DNA of 64,000 nucleotides from Chroococcidiopsis thermalis PCC 7203 (GCF_000317125.1 NC_019695.1:4886336-4950335); one strand, 5' to 3'. Positions 25,977-35,315 are shown, numbered from the stretch's first letter. Made by a program: numbers and translations. The notes: generated by a model from the letters alone, not told the origin.

Positions 25977-28900
25977 ATGTCTAGGCTACTAATTAGTCAA
26001 TATCATGCTGAAGTAGATAAAGTAATTCAATACGGTGGTTCGCGCAAAGAAACTTCTATTCGGGTGGCTTTTCAAAACTTACTGAACGAATATTGCAAAC
26101 CGAGAGAATTTTACCTCATTCCCGAATTAGACTACAAAACTAGAAATGGCAAACTTGTCTATCCTGACGGTACAGTAAAAGACGCTTTGCGCTTAGACTG
26201 GGGGTATTGGGAAAGTAAAGATCAATTTGATAATCTAGACGAAGAAATCGATAAAAAGCTGAAGAAAGGCTATCCTGACAGCAACATTCTATTTGAAGAT
26301 TCCCAGACAGCAGTTTTAATTCAGAGTAGCAATGAAATCTTGCGCGTTCCTATGCGCGATGGAGATGCGTTAGATAAAGTTATTTCCACCTTTATTAATT
26401 ACGTTCGTCCCGAAGTCAAAGATTTTCGGACTGCAATTGGAGCTTTTAAACAAGATTTACCAAAAATTCTAGATGCGCTACGAGATACAATTGAGCGGCA
26501 AAATGAAAGTAATGCAGCATTTAGAGAGTGTAGAAACAACTTTTGGGAGATTTGCAAAAAATCAATCAATCCTGAAGTCACGTTGTTAGATGTGCGGGAA
26601 ATGATGATTCAGCATATTTTGACTGAAGATATTTTTATTAATATATTTAATGAATCGCAGTTTCATAGAGAAAATAATATTGCACGGGAATTACAGCGAG
26701 TTATCGATACCTTCTTTACAGGTGGTACGAAGAAAAACTTGCTCGGTACAATTGAGCGTTATTATGGAGTGATTAGAAGAACTGCGGCGAATATTTACAA
26801 CCATCATGAGAAGCAGAAGTTTTTAAAAGCCGTTTACGAGAATTTTTACAAAGCATATAATCCGAAGGCGGCTGACAGGTTAGGAATTGTCTACACGCCG
26901 AATGAAATCGTTCGGTTCATGATTGAAAGTGTAGATTATTTAACCCATAAACATTTTGGTAAGATTTTAGCTGATAAAGATGTTGAAATTCTCGATCCGG
27001 CTACTGGTACGGGTACTTTCATTACTGAGTTAATTGAGTATTTACCTAAAAATAAGCTTGAGTATAAATATAAGAATGAAATTCACTGCAATGAGTTGGC
27101 GATTCTGCCGTATTACATTGCAAATTTGAATATCGAGTTCACCTATAAACAAAAAATGGGTGAATATCAGGAGTTCGATAATATCTGTTTTGTCGATACG
27201 CTTGAACATACCAGTTTTCATGAGAAGCAACTAGATATGTTTGCGCTATCTGTGGAAAATACTGCGAGGATTAAGCGCCAGAATGACAAAACCATTTCCG
27301 TAATTATTGGTAATCCTCCATATAATGCTAAACAAGGGAATTTTAATGAGAATAATGCTAATCGCACGTACACAGCGATAGACAAAAGAATTAAAGATAC
27401 ATATATTAGAGAGAGCAAAGCTCAGAACAGGATCGTTGTATATGATATGTATACTCGATTTTTACGTTGGGCATCGGATCGTTTAGGTAAGAATGGCGTT
27501 GTATCATTTATTACAAATTCGTCTTTTATCAATGGTAGAACTTTTGATGGATTTAGAAAAATAGTTGCTGATGAGTTTAGCGAAATTTATCTCATTGATT
27601 TAGGTGGAGATGTAAGAAAGAATCCCAAACTCTCAGGTACTACACATAATGTTTTTGGAATTCAAACAGGTGTTGCTATATGCTTTATGGTGAAAAAAAA
27701 TTTAGAGACGCGCTTTAGCGCGTCTCTAAATTCCTGTAAAATCTTTTATAATCGCCGTTCAGAATTTGATACAGCCGAAGCTAAGTTACATTTTTTATCT
27801 ACAAATAAATTTATTCAACTTGATTTTGAACATATTACACCAGACAAAAAACATAACTGGATTAACCAGGTTGATAATGATTTTGATAACTTAATACCTT
27901 TAGTTGATAAAGATGTAAAAACTGGAAAAGCTCAACAAGCAGTGTTTCAAGTCTTTTCATCAGGTATAAAAACTCAGCGTGATGAATGGGTATATGACTT
28001 TTCATCTCAAAGGTTAACTGAAAAGATGAGCTATTTTATAGAGGTATACAAAAATAAACTTGCTGGCTTCAACGAGGATAGATTAGATATTAAGTGGGAT
28101 AGAGAACTTACGAAATATTTAGAGCGACATATAAGTAAGAGCTTTGATACTCAAAGTATAAAGCAAAGCATATATAGACCGTTTGTTAAAATGAGTCTTT
28201 ACTTTGATAAGCATTTTAATGGAATGACTTATCAATGGCTCGATCTTTTTAATAAAAATGATCCCGATAATAAATATATAGCTGTTTCAGCAATCGGAAA
28301 TACCAAATCATTTCACTGCTTAGCTAGCAATACAATAATTGATTTACATCTAACAGGTGATTCTCAATGTATTCCTCTCTACCGCTACGACAAAGAAGGA
28401 AACCGCATCGACAACATTACCAACTGGGGATTAGAACAATTCCAAATCCATTACAACGATGCTGCAATTACCAAACTCGATATTTTTCACTATACCTACG
28501 CCATCTTACACAATCCCGAATATCGAAAAAAATACGAACTCAACCTAAAACGAGAATTTCCGCGCTTACCCTTCTATGAAGACTTTCATAAATGGGTGAA
28601 CTGGGGTAAACAGTTGATGGATTTACATATCAATTATGAAACCGTCGAATCTTATCCTCTAAAACAAATTGATATACCCTGCGGAGATAATACACGTACA
28701 CCTAAACCAAAGTTGAAAGTAGACAAAACTGAAGGAAGCATCATTTTAGACGAAAACACAACTTTAGAAGGCGTACCTAAAATTGCTTGGGAATATCTTT
28801 TAGGCAACCGTTCCGCCATAGAATGGATATTAGATCAATATAAAGAAAAGAAACCTAAAGATCCAACGATCGCCGAAAAATTCAATACCTATCGCTTTGC

Positions 28901-28991
28901 AGATTATAAAGCCCAAGTCATCGATTTACTGTCAAGAGTCTGTACGGTAAGCGTAGAGACAATGAAGATTGTTCAGCAGATGAATAGTTAA
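25977..28991 (+). CDS. Single-chain restriction-modification enzyme (type IIG / type ISP-like N6-adenine methylase fusion)
   Basis: 1004 residues. The N-terminal region (about 1-130) contains RLDWGYWESKD, compatible with a PD-(D/E)xK nuclease. The N6-adenine methyltransferase has motif I LDPATGTGTFITEL (about 338) and motif IV NPPYN (about 446), preceded by GIVYTPNEIVRFM. The C-terminal part (about 550-1000) resembles target-recognition regions of type ISP/IIG enzymes. No SF2 helicase motifs are visible, so it is not a full type ISP motor enzyme. A 30-base palindrome is inserted in frame near residue 575. Base composition is AT-richer than its neighbours, suggesting transfer. HicBA follows. 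Confidence 0.85.
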   Translation: MSRLLISQYHAEVDKVIQYGGSRKETSIRVAFQNLLNEYCKPREFYLIPELDYKTRNGKLVYPDGTVKDALRLDWGYWESKDQFDNLDEEIDKKLKKGYPDSNILFEDSQTAVLIQSSNEILRVPMRDGDALDKVISTFINYVRPEVKDFRTAIGAFKQDLPKILDALRDTIERQNESNAAFRECRNNFWEICKKSINPEVTLLDVREMMIQHILTEDIFINIFNESQFHRENNIARELQRVIDTFFTGGTKKNLLGTIERYYGVIRRTAANIYNHHEKQKFLKAVYENFYKAYNPKAADRLGIVYTPNEIVRFMIESVDYLTHKHFGKILADKDVEILDPATGTGTFITELIEYLPKNKLEYKYKNEIHCNELAILPYYIANLNIEFTYKQKMGEYQEFDNICFVDTLEHTSFHEKQLDMFALSVENTARIKRQNDKTISVIIGNPPYNAKQGNFNENNANRTYTAIDKRIKDTYIRESKAQNRIVVYDMYTRFLRWASDRLGKNGVVSFITNSSFINGRTFDGFRKIVADEFSEIYLIDLGGDVRKNPKLSGTTHNVFGIQTGVAICFMVKKNLETRFSASLNSCKIFYNRRSEFDTAEAKLHFLSTNKFIQLDFEHITPDKKHNWINQVDNDFDNLIPLVDKDVKTGKAQQAVFQVFSSGIKTQRDEWVYDFSSQRLTEKMSYFIEVYKNKLAGFNEDRLDIKWDRELTKYLERHISKSFDTQSIKQSIYRPFVKMSLYFDKHFNGMTYQWLDLFNKNDPDNKYIAVSAIGNTKSFHCLASNTIIDLHLTGDSQCIPLYRYDKEGNRIDNITNWGLEQFQIHYNDAAITKLDIFHYTYAILHNPEYRKKYELNLKREFPRLPFYEDFHKWVNWGKQLMDLHINYETVESYPLKQIDIPCGDNTRTPKPKLKVDKTEGSIILDENTTLEGVPKIAWEYLLGNRSAIEWILDQYKEKKPKDPTIAEKFNTYRFADYKAQVIDLLSRVCTVSVETMKIVQQMNS
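27701..27730. repeat. TAGAGACG palindrome inserted in the RM gene (family copy 2)
   Basis: Perfect 13-bp arms (TTTAGAGACGCGC and its complement) around a TTTA loop; exactly 30 bases, so ten codons are added without frameshift. Confidence 0.85.
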
Positions 28992-29098
28992 TGTAAACAT
29001 AGTACAATTACAAAATATAGGCGAATAGAATTCGCGGAAATACACAGGCAAAGTTCGCCTTTGCGGACTGAAGACAAATTTAATTAAGAAATGTAGTT

Positions 29099-29323
29099 AT
29101 GCATTACAAAGTTAGTATCGTAATTGAAAAAGATGAGCATGGCTACTATGCTTATTCTCCTGGTTTAGAGGGTTGCCAAACTCAAGGTGATTCATTGGAA
29201 GAAGTAAAAGCAAATATTCAAGAAGCAGTTGAACTCTACCTAGAAACACTCTCAGACGAGGAAAAACGGGATGTTTTCAATAAAGAGATATCGACAATGA
29301 CATTAGAGGTACAAGTTGCCTAG
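29099..29323 (+). CDS. hicB: HicB-family antitoxin
   Basis: 74 residues: the HicB RNase H-like fold, YKVSIVIEKDEHGYYAYSPGLEGCQTQGDSLEEVKANIQEA (first part shown to the family pattern). It neutralises HicA, encoded next with an 8-base overlap. The antitoxin-first order is the less common HicBA arrangement but frequent in cyanobacteria. Confidence 0.85.
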   Translation: MHYKVSIVIEKDEHGYYAYSPGLEGCQTQGDSLEEVKANIQEAVELYLETLSDEEKRDVFNKEISTMTLEVQVA

Positions 29324-29543
29324 GTTACCGCGATTGACTGCCCAAGAAGCAGAAAAATTATTGTTTGATGCTGGATTCATCTTGCTTAGGACAAGGGGAA
29401 GTCACAGAATTTATTTTAAAGAAGATACCAGGGTTGTAATTCCTTTCCATGCTGGCAGGGTATTACATCCTAAGATCGTGAAACAAGTACTTGAAGCGAT
29501 CGCTCCCTCTGAAAAAAATTCACTACAGTGCTTGACAAGCTAG
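29316..29543 (+). CDS. hicA: HicA-family mRNA interferase toxin
   Basis: 75 residues from a TTG start overlapping hicB by eight bases. dsRBD-like toxin core: LFDAGFILLRTRGSHRIYFK, with the catalytic His in GSH, and PFHAGRVLHPKIVKQVL. It cleaves mRNA when free of HicB. The pair lies between the restriction-modification gene and tRNA-Asp. Confidence 0.85.
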   Translation: MPRLPRLTAQEAEKLLFDAGFILLRTRGSHRIYFKEDTRVVIPFHAGRVLHPKIVKQVLEAIAPSEKNSLQCLTS

Positions 29544-29578
29544 AATAGACATGGCATGATGATAAATCGTCCGACTAA

Positions 29579-29652
29579 GGGACTGTAGTTCAATTGGTTA
29601 GAGCACCGCCCTGTCACGGCGGAAGTTGCGGGTTCGAGCCCCGTCAGTCCCG
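29579..29652 (+). tRNA. tRNA-Asp (GTC anticodon)
   Basis: 74 bases with a complete cloverleaf: acceptor GGGACTG/CAGTCCC, D-arm with AATTGGTTAGAGC, anticodon stem CCGCC/GGCGG with loop CTGTCAC, and T-arm GCGGGTTCGAGCCCCGT. Discriminator G; no encoded CCA. Confidence 0.96.
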
Positions 29653-29667
29653 TTAAAATGTATTGAT

Positions 29668-29695
29668 GTAGAGACGTTCAATGTAACGCCTCTAC
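29668..29695. repeat. TAGAGACG palindrome (family copy 3)
   Basis: GTAGAGACGTT and AACGCCTCTAC arms, between tRNA-Asp and gltX. Confidence 0.75.
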
Positions 29696-29723
29696 ATTGG
29701 TTTAACCTAAATCACCTGGATCT

Positions 29724-31163
29724 ATGATTCGCGTTCGTATTGCTCCCAGTCCTACTGGTAACTTACACATCGGTACAGCAAGAACCGCAGTATTTAATTG
29801 GCTGTTTGCCCGCCATCATGGGGGACAGTTTATTTTACGGGTTGAGGACACGGATACGGAGCGATCGCGCCCTGAATATACTCAAAATATTCTCGACGGT
29901 TTAAACTGGCTCGGTATGCACTGGGATGAAGGTCCCATATTTCAATCAGATCGCCTAGATATCTACAAGCAACGAGTACAAGACCTACTCGATAAAGGCT
30001 TAGCATATCGCTGTTATACCACCGAGGCAGAATTGGAAGAAATGCGGGCAGCGCAAAAAGCCAGAAACGAAGCACCCCGCTACGATAACCGCCACCGAAA
30101 TTTAACTCCAGAACAAGAAGCAGCTTTTACGGCTGAAGGTCGTCGTCCTGTGATTCGGTTTAAGATTGACGACGATCGCGAAATTGTCTGGAACGATTTG
30201 GTACGGGGAGAGATGCGCTGGCGAGGAACTGACTTGGGCGGCGATATGGTTATTGCACGTCGCTCGGAGGATGGTAACATCGGTCAGCCCTTATATAACT
30301 TTGCCGTTGTCGTGGATGACATGGATATGAACATTACCCATGTGATTCGTGGTGAAGACCACATCGCCAATACAGCCAAGCAAATTCTACTTTACGAAGC
30401 TTTTAACGCAAGCGTGCCAGAATTTGCCCATACGCCCTTAATTTTGAATATGACAGGGCAGAAACTTTCTAAGCGAGATGGGGTGACATCCATTTCTGAC
30501 TTTAAGAAAATGGGTTTTGTCGCAGAGGCGATCGTCAATTACATGACATTATTAGGATGGTCGCCACCGGATTCTACCCAAGAAATATTTACCTTAGAAG
30601 AAGCTGCAAAGCTCTTTAGTTTCGATCGCGTGAATAAAGCTGGGGCAAAATTTGACTGGGCAAAACTAGATTGGATTAACAGTCAATACCTGCACAGTAT
30701 GCCCGTAGATAAGTTAACCGATCTGCTGATACCCTATTGGCAAGAGGCAAGATACGAATTCGATCCGGTAGGCGATCGCGCTTGGTTGGAAAAAATTACA
30801 GCCTTAGTTGGTGCGAGTTTGACGCGGCTACCGGATGCTGTGGATATGTGTCGGTTATTCTTTGTCAAATCTGTAGAATTCAGCGCCGAAGCAACCGAAC
30901 AACTCAAGCAAGCGGGGGCTGATAATGTGGTTCAAGGAATTATCACTGCTCTGGATGGCAGGGCTGAATTAAGCGCAGACAGCACCCAGGAGATTATTAA
31001 ACAGGTGATGAAGGAGCAAAACGTCAAAAAAGGCTTGGTGATGCGATCGCTCCGTGCTGCCCTCACTGGTGACTTACACGGTCCCGATCTCGTTGAATCG
31101 TGGCTGATTTTGCATCAGAAAGATTTAGATAAACAACGGTTGCAAGAGGCGATCGCGAAGTAA
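29724..31163 (+). CDS. gltX: Glutamyl-tRNA synthetase
   Basis: 479 residues, class I synthetase. The HIGH-type motif [13 protein letters not shown] is at residues 9-21, KLSKRDG near 248 is the KMSKS loop, and [12 protein letters not shown] lies between. In cyanobacteria a non-discriminating GluRS usually supplies Glu-tRNA both for translation and tetrapyrrole synthesis, and Glu-tRNA(Gln) for amidation. Full length. Confidence 0.97.
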   Translation: MIRVRIAPSPTGNLHIGTARTAVFNWLFARHHGGQFILRVEDTDTERSRPEYTQNILDGLNWLGMHWDEGPIFQSDRLDIYKQRVQDLLDKGLAYRCYTTEAELEEMRAAQKARNEAPRYDNRHRNLTPEQEAAFTAEGRRPVIRFKIDDDREIVWNDLVRGEMRWRGTDLGGDMVIARRSEDGNIGQPLYNFAVVVDDMDMNITHVIRGEDHIANTAKQILLYEAFNASVPEFAHTPLILNMTGQKLSKRDGVTSISDFKKMGFVAEAIVNYMTLLGWSPPDSTQEIFTLEEAAKLFSFDRVNKAGAKFDWAKLDWINSQYLHSMPVDKLTDLLIPYWQEARYEFDPVGDRAWLEKITALVGASLTRLPDAVDMCRLFFVKSVEFSAEATEQLKQAGADNVVQGIITALDGRAELSADSTQEIIKQVMKEQNVKKGLVMRSLRAALTGDLHGPDLVESWLILHQKDLDKQRLQEAIAK

Positions 31164-31166
31164 GAA

Positions 31167-31351
31167 GATCCCCCCTAGCCCCCCTTAAAAAGGGGGGAAC
31201 AAACATTTCAAAGCCTCCCTTGAAAAAGGAAGAACAAGCATTTCAAAGTCCTCCTTTTTATGAAGAGAATCAGCATTTCAAAGTCCTCCTTTTTATGAAG
31301 AGAATCAGCATTTCAAAGTCCCCCTTTTTAAGGGGGATTTAGGGGGATCTA
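31167..31351. repeat. Tandem array of ~35-bp units
   Basis: CATTTCAAAG recurs at about 31204, 31239, 31273 and 31308. Internal units carry CCTCCTTTTTATGAAGAG; the outer parts match the CCCCCTT/AAGGGGG...GGGGGATCTAAAA element of the array at 24094. No unique spacers between units, so this is not a CRISPR. Confidence 0.85.
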
Positions 31352-31369
31352 AAACGAGGGTAGAAAAGT

Positions 31370-32347
31370 ATGCAAACTCGTCAACTTTACCTTCCAGAAA
31401 TGGGCTGCGGTACGTGGGCATGGGGTAATCGCTTGCTCTGGGGCTACGATGAAAGCATGGACGACCAGTTACAAGCAGTATTCGATCTCTGTGTCAGCAA
31501 TGGCGTGACTTTATTCGATACAGGTGATTCTTATGGTACTGGGCGCTTAAACGGACGCAGCGAAATGCTGTTGGGGCGATTTGCGAGAGAATATCAGGGG
31601 ACTGGGAAAGAAAATATTTGTATTGCCACTAAACTAGCTGCTTATCCCTGGAGATTGACCCGTCAATCGATGGTTAAGGCTGGTAAAGCTTCTGCTGAAC
31701 GTTTGGGTAGAAATGTCGATTTGGTGCAAATGCATTGGTCTACAGCTAATTATGCCCCTTGGCAGGAGTGGGCGCTGTTGGATGGTCTTGCCGATTTGTA
31801 CGAACAAGGTTTAGTCAGGGGAGTTGGTTTATCAAATTATGGTTCCCAACGGCTGAAACAAGTCTATAAAAAGTTGCGCGATCGCGGCGTTGCGATCGCA
31901 ACACTACAAGTTCAGTATTCGTTGCTATCTACCTATCCCGTTACCGAATTAGGTATTAAAGATGTATGCGATGAATTGGGGATCAAATTAATTGCCTATA
32001 GTCCTTTAGCGTTGGGAATCTTGACTGGAAAGTATACTGAGAAAAGTTCATTTCCCAAAGGAATTCGCGGTTTATTATTTCGGCAGCTATTACCAGGAGT
32101 GCGTCCGTTGTTAGGATGCTTGCAAGAGATCGCAAGTTCGAGAAATAAAACTATGTCTCAAGTTGCAATTAATTGGTGTATGTGTAAAGGCACTATTCCC
32201 ATTCCTGGAGCGAAAACAGTAGCGCAGGCAAAGGAGAATTTGGGGGCTTTGGGTTGGCGATTGGATGCTAGTGAAGTTATCGCACTCGATCGCGCTGCGG
32301 CAAGTACGGATAAGAAAATGGTACAAAATATTTTTCAAACTCAGTGA
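31370..32347 (+). CDS. Aldo/keto reductase
   Basis: 325 residues, TIM-barrel NADPH-dependent oxidoreductase. The catalytic tetrad is visible as Asp/Tyr in LFDTGDSYGTG, Lys in CIATKLA and His in LVQMHWS. Further motifs are VRGVGLSNYG and AINWCMCKGTIPIPGAK. Substrate unknown. The repeat array lies directly upstream, ending about 20 bases before the ATG. Confidence 0.9.
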   Translation: MQTRQLYLPEMGCGTWAWGNRLLWGYDESMDDQLQAVFDLCVSNGVTLFDTGDSYGTGRLNGRSEMLLGRFAREYQGTGKENICIATKLAAYPWRLTRQSMVKAGKASAERLGRNVDLVQMHWSTANYAPWQEWALLDGLADLYEQGLVRGVGLSNYGSQRLKQVYKKLRDRGVAIATLQVQYSLLSTYPVTELGIKDVCDELGIKLIAYSPLALGILTGKYTEKSSFPKGIRGLLFRQLLPGVRPLLGCLQEIASSRNKTMSQVAINWCMCKGTIPIPGAKTVAQAKENLGALGWRLDASEVIALDRAAASTDKKMVQNIFQTQ

Positions 32348-32359
32348 AGATCCAGTTTT

Positions 32360-32420
32360 ATGTCACGCATCAGCCGTAGGCGAAGCGTAGCGTTAGACGC
32401 AAAGACGCAAAGAAGCTCGC
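32360..32420. repeat. Dispersed GCGTAGCGTT/GACGCAAAG element
   Basis: A segment with GGCGAAGCGTAGCGTTAGAC followed by two GACGCAAA units, of a type repeatedly seen in cyanobacterial intergenic DNA. Confidence 0.45.
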
Positions 32421-32571
32421 TAAGTGGATATTTTTCGTAAAAACCTATCTTTATCTGCGTTGCAATTCATATTACAGTAGATTTTTTAAGTTAAAAATAA
32501 AACTTAATAGGAGTTTTGCAACAATGTAAAACCTGCTCAAACTCCAATTGATAGAGAGTAAATTAGTTTGC

Positions 32572-33066
32572 TTATCTCCTACTCGTTTCCGATTGGATTC
32601 CTTCTACCAGCTTCACCATCATAGTCGTCAAGCTATCGTATTTCGGTTGCTCTGCAACTGAAGATTTATGGCGACAAAAGATAGGCGCAACTCTTTGCTT
32701 AACTTGAGAACCAACAGTAAAACAAATATCTCCATCTTCGTATTCAAATAGAGGAAAAGCACCGTTCCCCCACTCTTTCGCCAGGGATACAGCTCTCCCT
32801 AAAGAGATAAATTTGTCGATTTTAGCGTATTCGCTGCGATCGCTTCGATTTGGATATGGTAAGTTGCCTAAAAAGCCGCCATCACTCCATTGATATAATT
32901 CGTAAACTTCTGTGGGTAAGTCAAAGGGTAAATCTTTCAGCTTTTGCTTAATTTCTGCGTAACTCAGACCGTCTTCCAATATTGGATAAGCAACACGACC
33001 ATCGGGAGATTTCGGTGGCACGTAATTTGCGATAAATTCTAGGGCTTCATTTAAAGTAGATACCAT
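32572..33066 (-). CDS. SMI1/KNR4-family protein
   Basis: About 164 residues. The family core is visible in LPFDLPTEVYELYQWSDGGFL and GNGAFPLFEYEDGDICF. Bacterial members often act as immunity proteins in contact-dependent or polymorphic toxin systems, but no toxin gene is adjacent. ATG at 33066 is used; an upstream TTG (33081) would add five residues. Confidence 0.75.
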   Translation of the reverse strand: MVSTLNEALEFIANYVPPKSPDGRVAYPILEDGLSYAEIKQKLKDLPFDLPTEVYELYQWSDGGFLGNLPYPNRSDRSEYAKIDKFISLGRAVSLAKEWGNGAFPLFEYEDGDICFTVGSQVKQRVAPIFCRHKSSVAEQPKYDSLTTMMVKLVEGIQSETSRR

Positions 33067-33173
33067 CCTCTTCTGCCTCAAAGACTACTGCATTGCATAA
33101 TACTATCTATGCTGCACCGAACCGGTACATCAAACATCCGCTCTACTGAAGAATTAGCAATATTTTTGGTTTC

Positions 33174-34484
33174 TTAACGTTTAATTCCTTTAAATCGTTC
33201 TTGTGCTGATTGAAACGCCGATCGCATCACGGCTTGAATTTGCTGCGGATCGGGCTTTTTACCTCCCATCAAGTCACCAAAGTAGACACAAGCCCCCTCT
33301 CCTAGCGCCCATGTATATGCAGCAGCCCAGGAAGCAGCGATGACGCTACCAAAGCCAGGAATGAATTTAATCAATTCTCGCCCGATTGCCTGTGCCAAGA
33401 AACCCCCTGCGATCGCGCTGACTACGCCCCCTGCTTGCGACGGGGTTAATGTCTGTCCGTATAATTTCCCTAAGAGGCTAACCATCGACACCTGTACGGC
33501 TGTGAGTACGGGCATGGTAGCAAAGGGTAAAGGTACGGCTGCTAGAGTAGCGGCGGCGATCGCAAAGGCAAGCATGTAGCGCCGTCCCACGTCCCGATAG
33601 AGGTTGCCAAGTTGCTGACCTGTTTTTTCATCCAATAACTGATAGATTGCCCTGGCTTCGGCTTCTGGGAGCAAATCGGCTAACGTATCTCTCAAGGCTT
33701 CTAAACCATAAAACACTGGGTTATAGTCATCTTCTTCTAAGGTAAAGTCGATAAGAACCGCGCGATCGTATAAGCCGCTAAAGTTCTGTTGAATGGCACT
33801 AAAGGCGCGAGTCACGACATCAAATTGAGGTGGATAGTCTGGGTGATCCGCTGTCCCTGTAGGATAAACTTCATGCAAGCAACTGACAGCTAGCAAGCAG
33901 GGTATATCTGGATATTTCTGGCGCAACGTTTGTGCAATTTGTTTTAAGCTATCGGTAGCAAAATCGTTAATTTTTACCGTGAGAATCAAGACTCTAGCGC
34001 AATGGCTAGCTTGTTGCAGATCGCCAATCAGTTCTTGGGCGATCGCTTGCGTCTCTCGATTTACATCTCCCAATCCCACTGTATCGGTAAAAATGAGTAG
34101 CGGCAGATCGTTAGTCGGATAGGCATAGCGTTGGGTATGTTGCGTATGAGGGCGAAATCCTTGTCCGACAATTTCGGCTGAAACTCCGGTTAAGCCGCGC
34201 ACGATCGAACTTTTTCCCGCCTGGGGTTTGCCAATGAGTAAAGCTTCTGTCGTGGGTAGTTCGGCGCGTACCGTTGCTAAAATCTCCGCTACTCGTTCAT
34301 CGCTGACGCTGAACCAGTTGACTATCGTTTGTGCTGCTCGATCTACAGGCAGAAGTTGCATTATCTTTGCTGTTGTTTGGTTCCAGACAGCATGAATCCC
34401 GTCACTCTGAGACTCTTTAACTGTCTCATGTGTGATTCGGTCGGACGAGGGCAATTCGCGATCGCGTTGCTCGGTCATTGACAT
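33174..34484 (-). CDS. Membrane-associated GTPase (YcjF/DUF697-like)
   Basis: About 436 residues. A GTPase domain with P-loop GKPQAGKSSIV (about 90) and DTVGLGD, followed by an alpha-helical, hydrophobic C-terminal region (about 300-400; ALAFAIAAATLAAVPLPFA, GGVVSAIAGGFLAQAIG), the arrangement of Era-like GTPases with a DUF697-type membrane region. Role unknown. The start is chosen among ATG codons at 34484 and 34478; neither has a strong Shine-Dalgarno sequence. Confidence 0.78.
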   Translation of the reverse strand: MSMTEQRDRELPSSDRITHETVKESQSDGIHAVWNQTTAKIMQLLPVDRAAQTIVNWFSVSDERVAEILATVRAELPTTEALLIGKPQAGKSSIVRGLTGVSAEIVGQGFRPHTQHTQRYAYPTNDLPLLIFTDTVGLGDVNRETQAIAQELIGDLQQASHCARVLILTVKINDFATDSLKQIAQTLRQKYPDIPCLLAVSCLHEVYPTGTADHPDYPPQFDVVTRAFSAIQQNFSGLYDRAVLIDFTLEEDDYNPVFYGLEALRDTLADLLPEAEARAIYQLLDEKTGQQLGNLYRDVGRRYMLAFAIAAATLAAVPLPFATMPVLTAVQVSMVSLLGKLYGQTLTPSQAGGVVSAIAGGFLAQAIGRELIKFIPGFGSVIAASWAAAYTWALGEGACVYFGDLMGGKKPDPQQIQAVMRSAFQSAQERFKGIKR

Positions 34485-34645
34485 CAAAACAGGCAATAGG
34501 TTCCAATAACATCCTATCGAGCCATGAGGTGCGATCGCACTACCTAAATATTTATCTTCGATCGCTACAGTCAGCGACGCAACTTGTATTGCATGGCGCG
34601 ATCGCTTGTTTTTGTGAGGAGAGGCGATCGCACTATATTACTGTT

Positions 34646-34850
34646 CTACTCAGCCTGTTTCAATTTCTCTATTAAAATAGCCGTGACTTCAGCTTCAGGA
34701 TCGGGCAGGTCAAAGGGATAAGGCTGAAGATTTGCAGGGTTACGACGGCTCATTAAAACTTCCAAAGCAGCTCGAAATGCTTCATCTTCATTGTACAGAA
34801 ATATATTGCTTTAGTTCAGCATTTGTCGTTTGGTATAAGTCTGGCATCAT
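34646..34850 (-). pseudogene. Small DUF6887-like gene with a single-base frameshift
   Basis: Frame 1 reads MMPDLYQTTNAELKQYI and then hits TGA; shifting one base at the T run near 34799-34801 continues as LYNEDEAFRAALEVLMSRR and ends in IEKLKQAE. Together this resembles a small cyanobacterial protein family I recall as DUF6887 (ELKxYI...NDEEAF..). Either a decayed gene, a sequencing error, or recoding. The DUF6888-like ORF immediately upstream is its usual partner. Confidence 0.55.
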
Positions 34851-34876
34851 GGTACAAAATTCCAGTTTCCATCCTC

Positions 34877-35005
34877 TTATATTATCAGCGTAATTTCATC
34901 AGTCCTTCCAGCCTGGATGTAAAGCGTTTTTAACTTTCGATCGTAACGAAAAACTTGAATTGGCTGGTAGAAATTAGAAAGCACCTGACAAAGGAATACT
35001 GTCAT
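34877..35005 (-). CDS. Very small DUF6888-like protein
   Basis: 42 residues from the ATG at 35005: MTVFLCQVLSNFYQPIQVFR, then RYDRKLKTLYIQAG. The pattern CQxLSNFY...FRYD...L(Y)IxAG resembles DUF6888 cyanobacterial small proteins, which occur upstream of DUF6887 genes. The N-terminus is shorter than I would expect, because a TAG lies two codons before the ATG, so it may be truncated. Identification is from memory and by eye. Confidence 0.5.
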   Translation of the reverse strand: MTVFLCQVLSNFYQPIQVFRYDRKLKTLYIQAGRTDEITLII

Positions 35006-35197
35006 TTCTAACTATTTCTGCGTTGACAAGTTACCACTCCTGAAGATACATTAAGTGTAGCGCATCAGAAGTTAGTGAAGTCGCTCAACTGTATTTTTCT
35101 TATTCATAATAAGTGCGATCGCATTCTGTTTTAAAACTGGGGGTGCGATCGTATTTCATAGATAATCTTTCGTCATTTTCTCATCGATAATTCAGTG
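35006..35197. other. Gene-free stretch between the small DUF pair and the attC-like site
   Basis: AT-rich with HIP1 octamers; nothing else seen. Confidence 0.35.
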
Positions 35198-35288
35198 ATT
35201 TAACGGCTCGCTTCACCCGCTGCTACTAACCTCCCGAACACGACGAACAAACTCTATACGGTCGGTGTGCAACGGGATTGTTATACGG
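35198..35288 (-). other. attC-like recombination site at the 3' end of the methyltransferase gene
   Basis: On the minus strand, starting 28 bases after the stop codon: CCGTATAAC (outer left site), AAT, CCCGTTGC (inner left), about 45 bases, GCAGCGGG (inner right, 8-bp complement with one G-U), then GAGCCGTTAAAT containing GTTAAAT, which fits the GTTRRRY integron core. The outer left site is an exact complement of GTTATACGG at 35996-35988, the opposite end of the putative cassette; excision would join them into a perfect pair. GTATAAC deviates at one position from the RYYYAAC consensus. Confidence 0.55.
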
Positions 35289-35315
35289 ATTTACTAAACA
35301 ATGCTGGTAGTAATT

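Noticed and set aside
32572-33066. SMI1/KNR4 gene as an integron cassette or part of a contact-dependent toxin system
   Set aside because: No attC-like site follows it (only a GGAGTTT/AAACTCC hairpin) and no toxin or two-partner secretion genes are nearby.
34646-35005. The DUF6888/DUF6887-like pair as a second integron cassette
   Set aside because: Although adjacent to the attC-like site and in the right orientation, no attC-like sequence was found after its 3' end.
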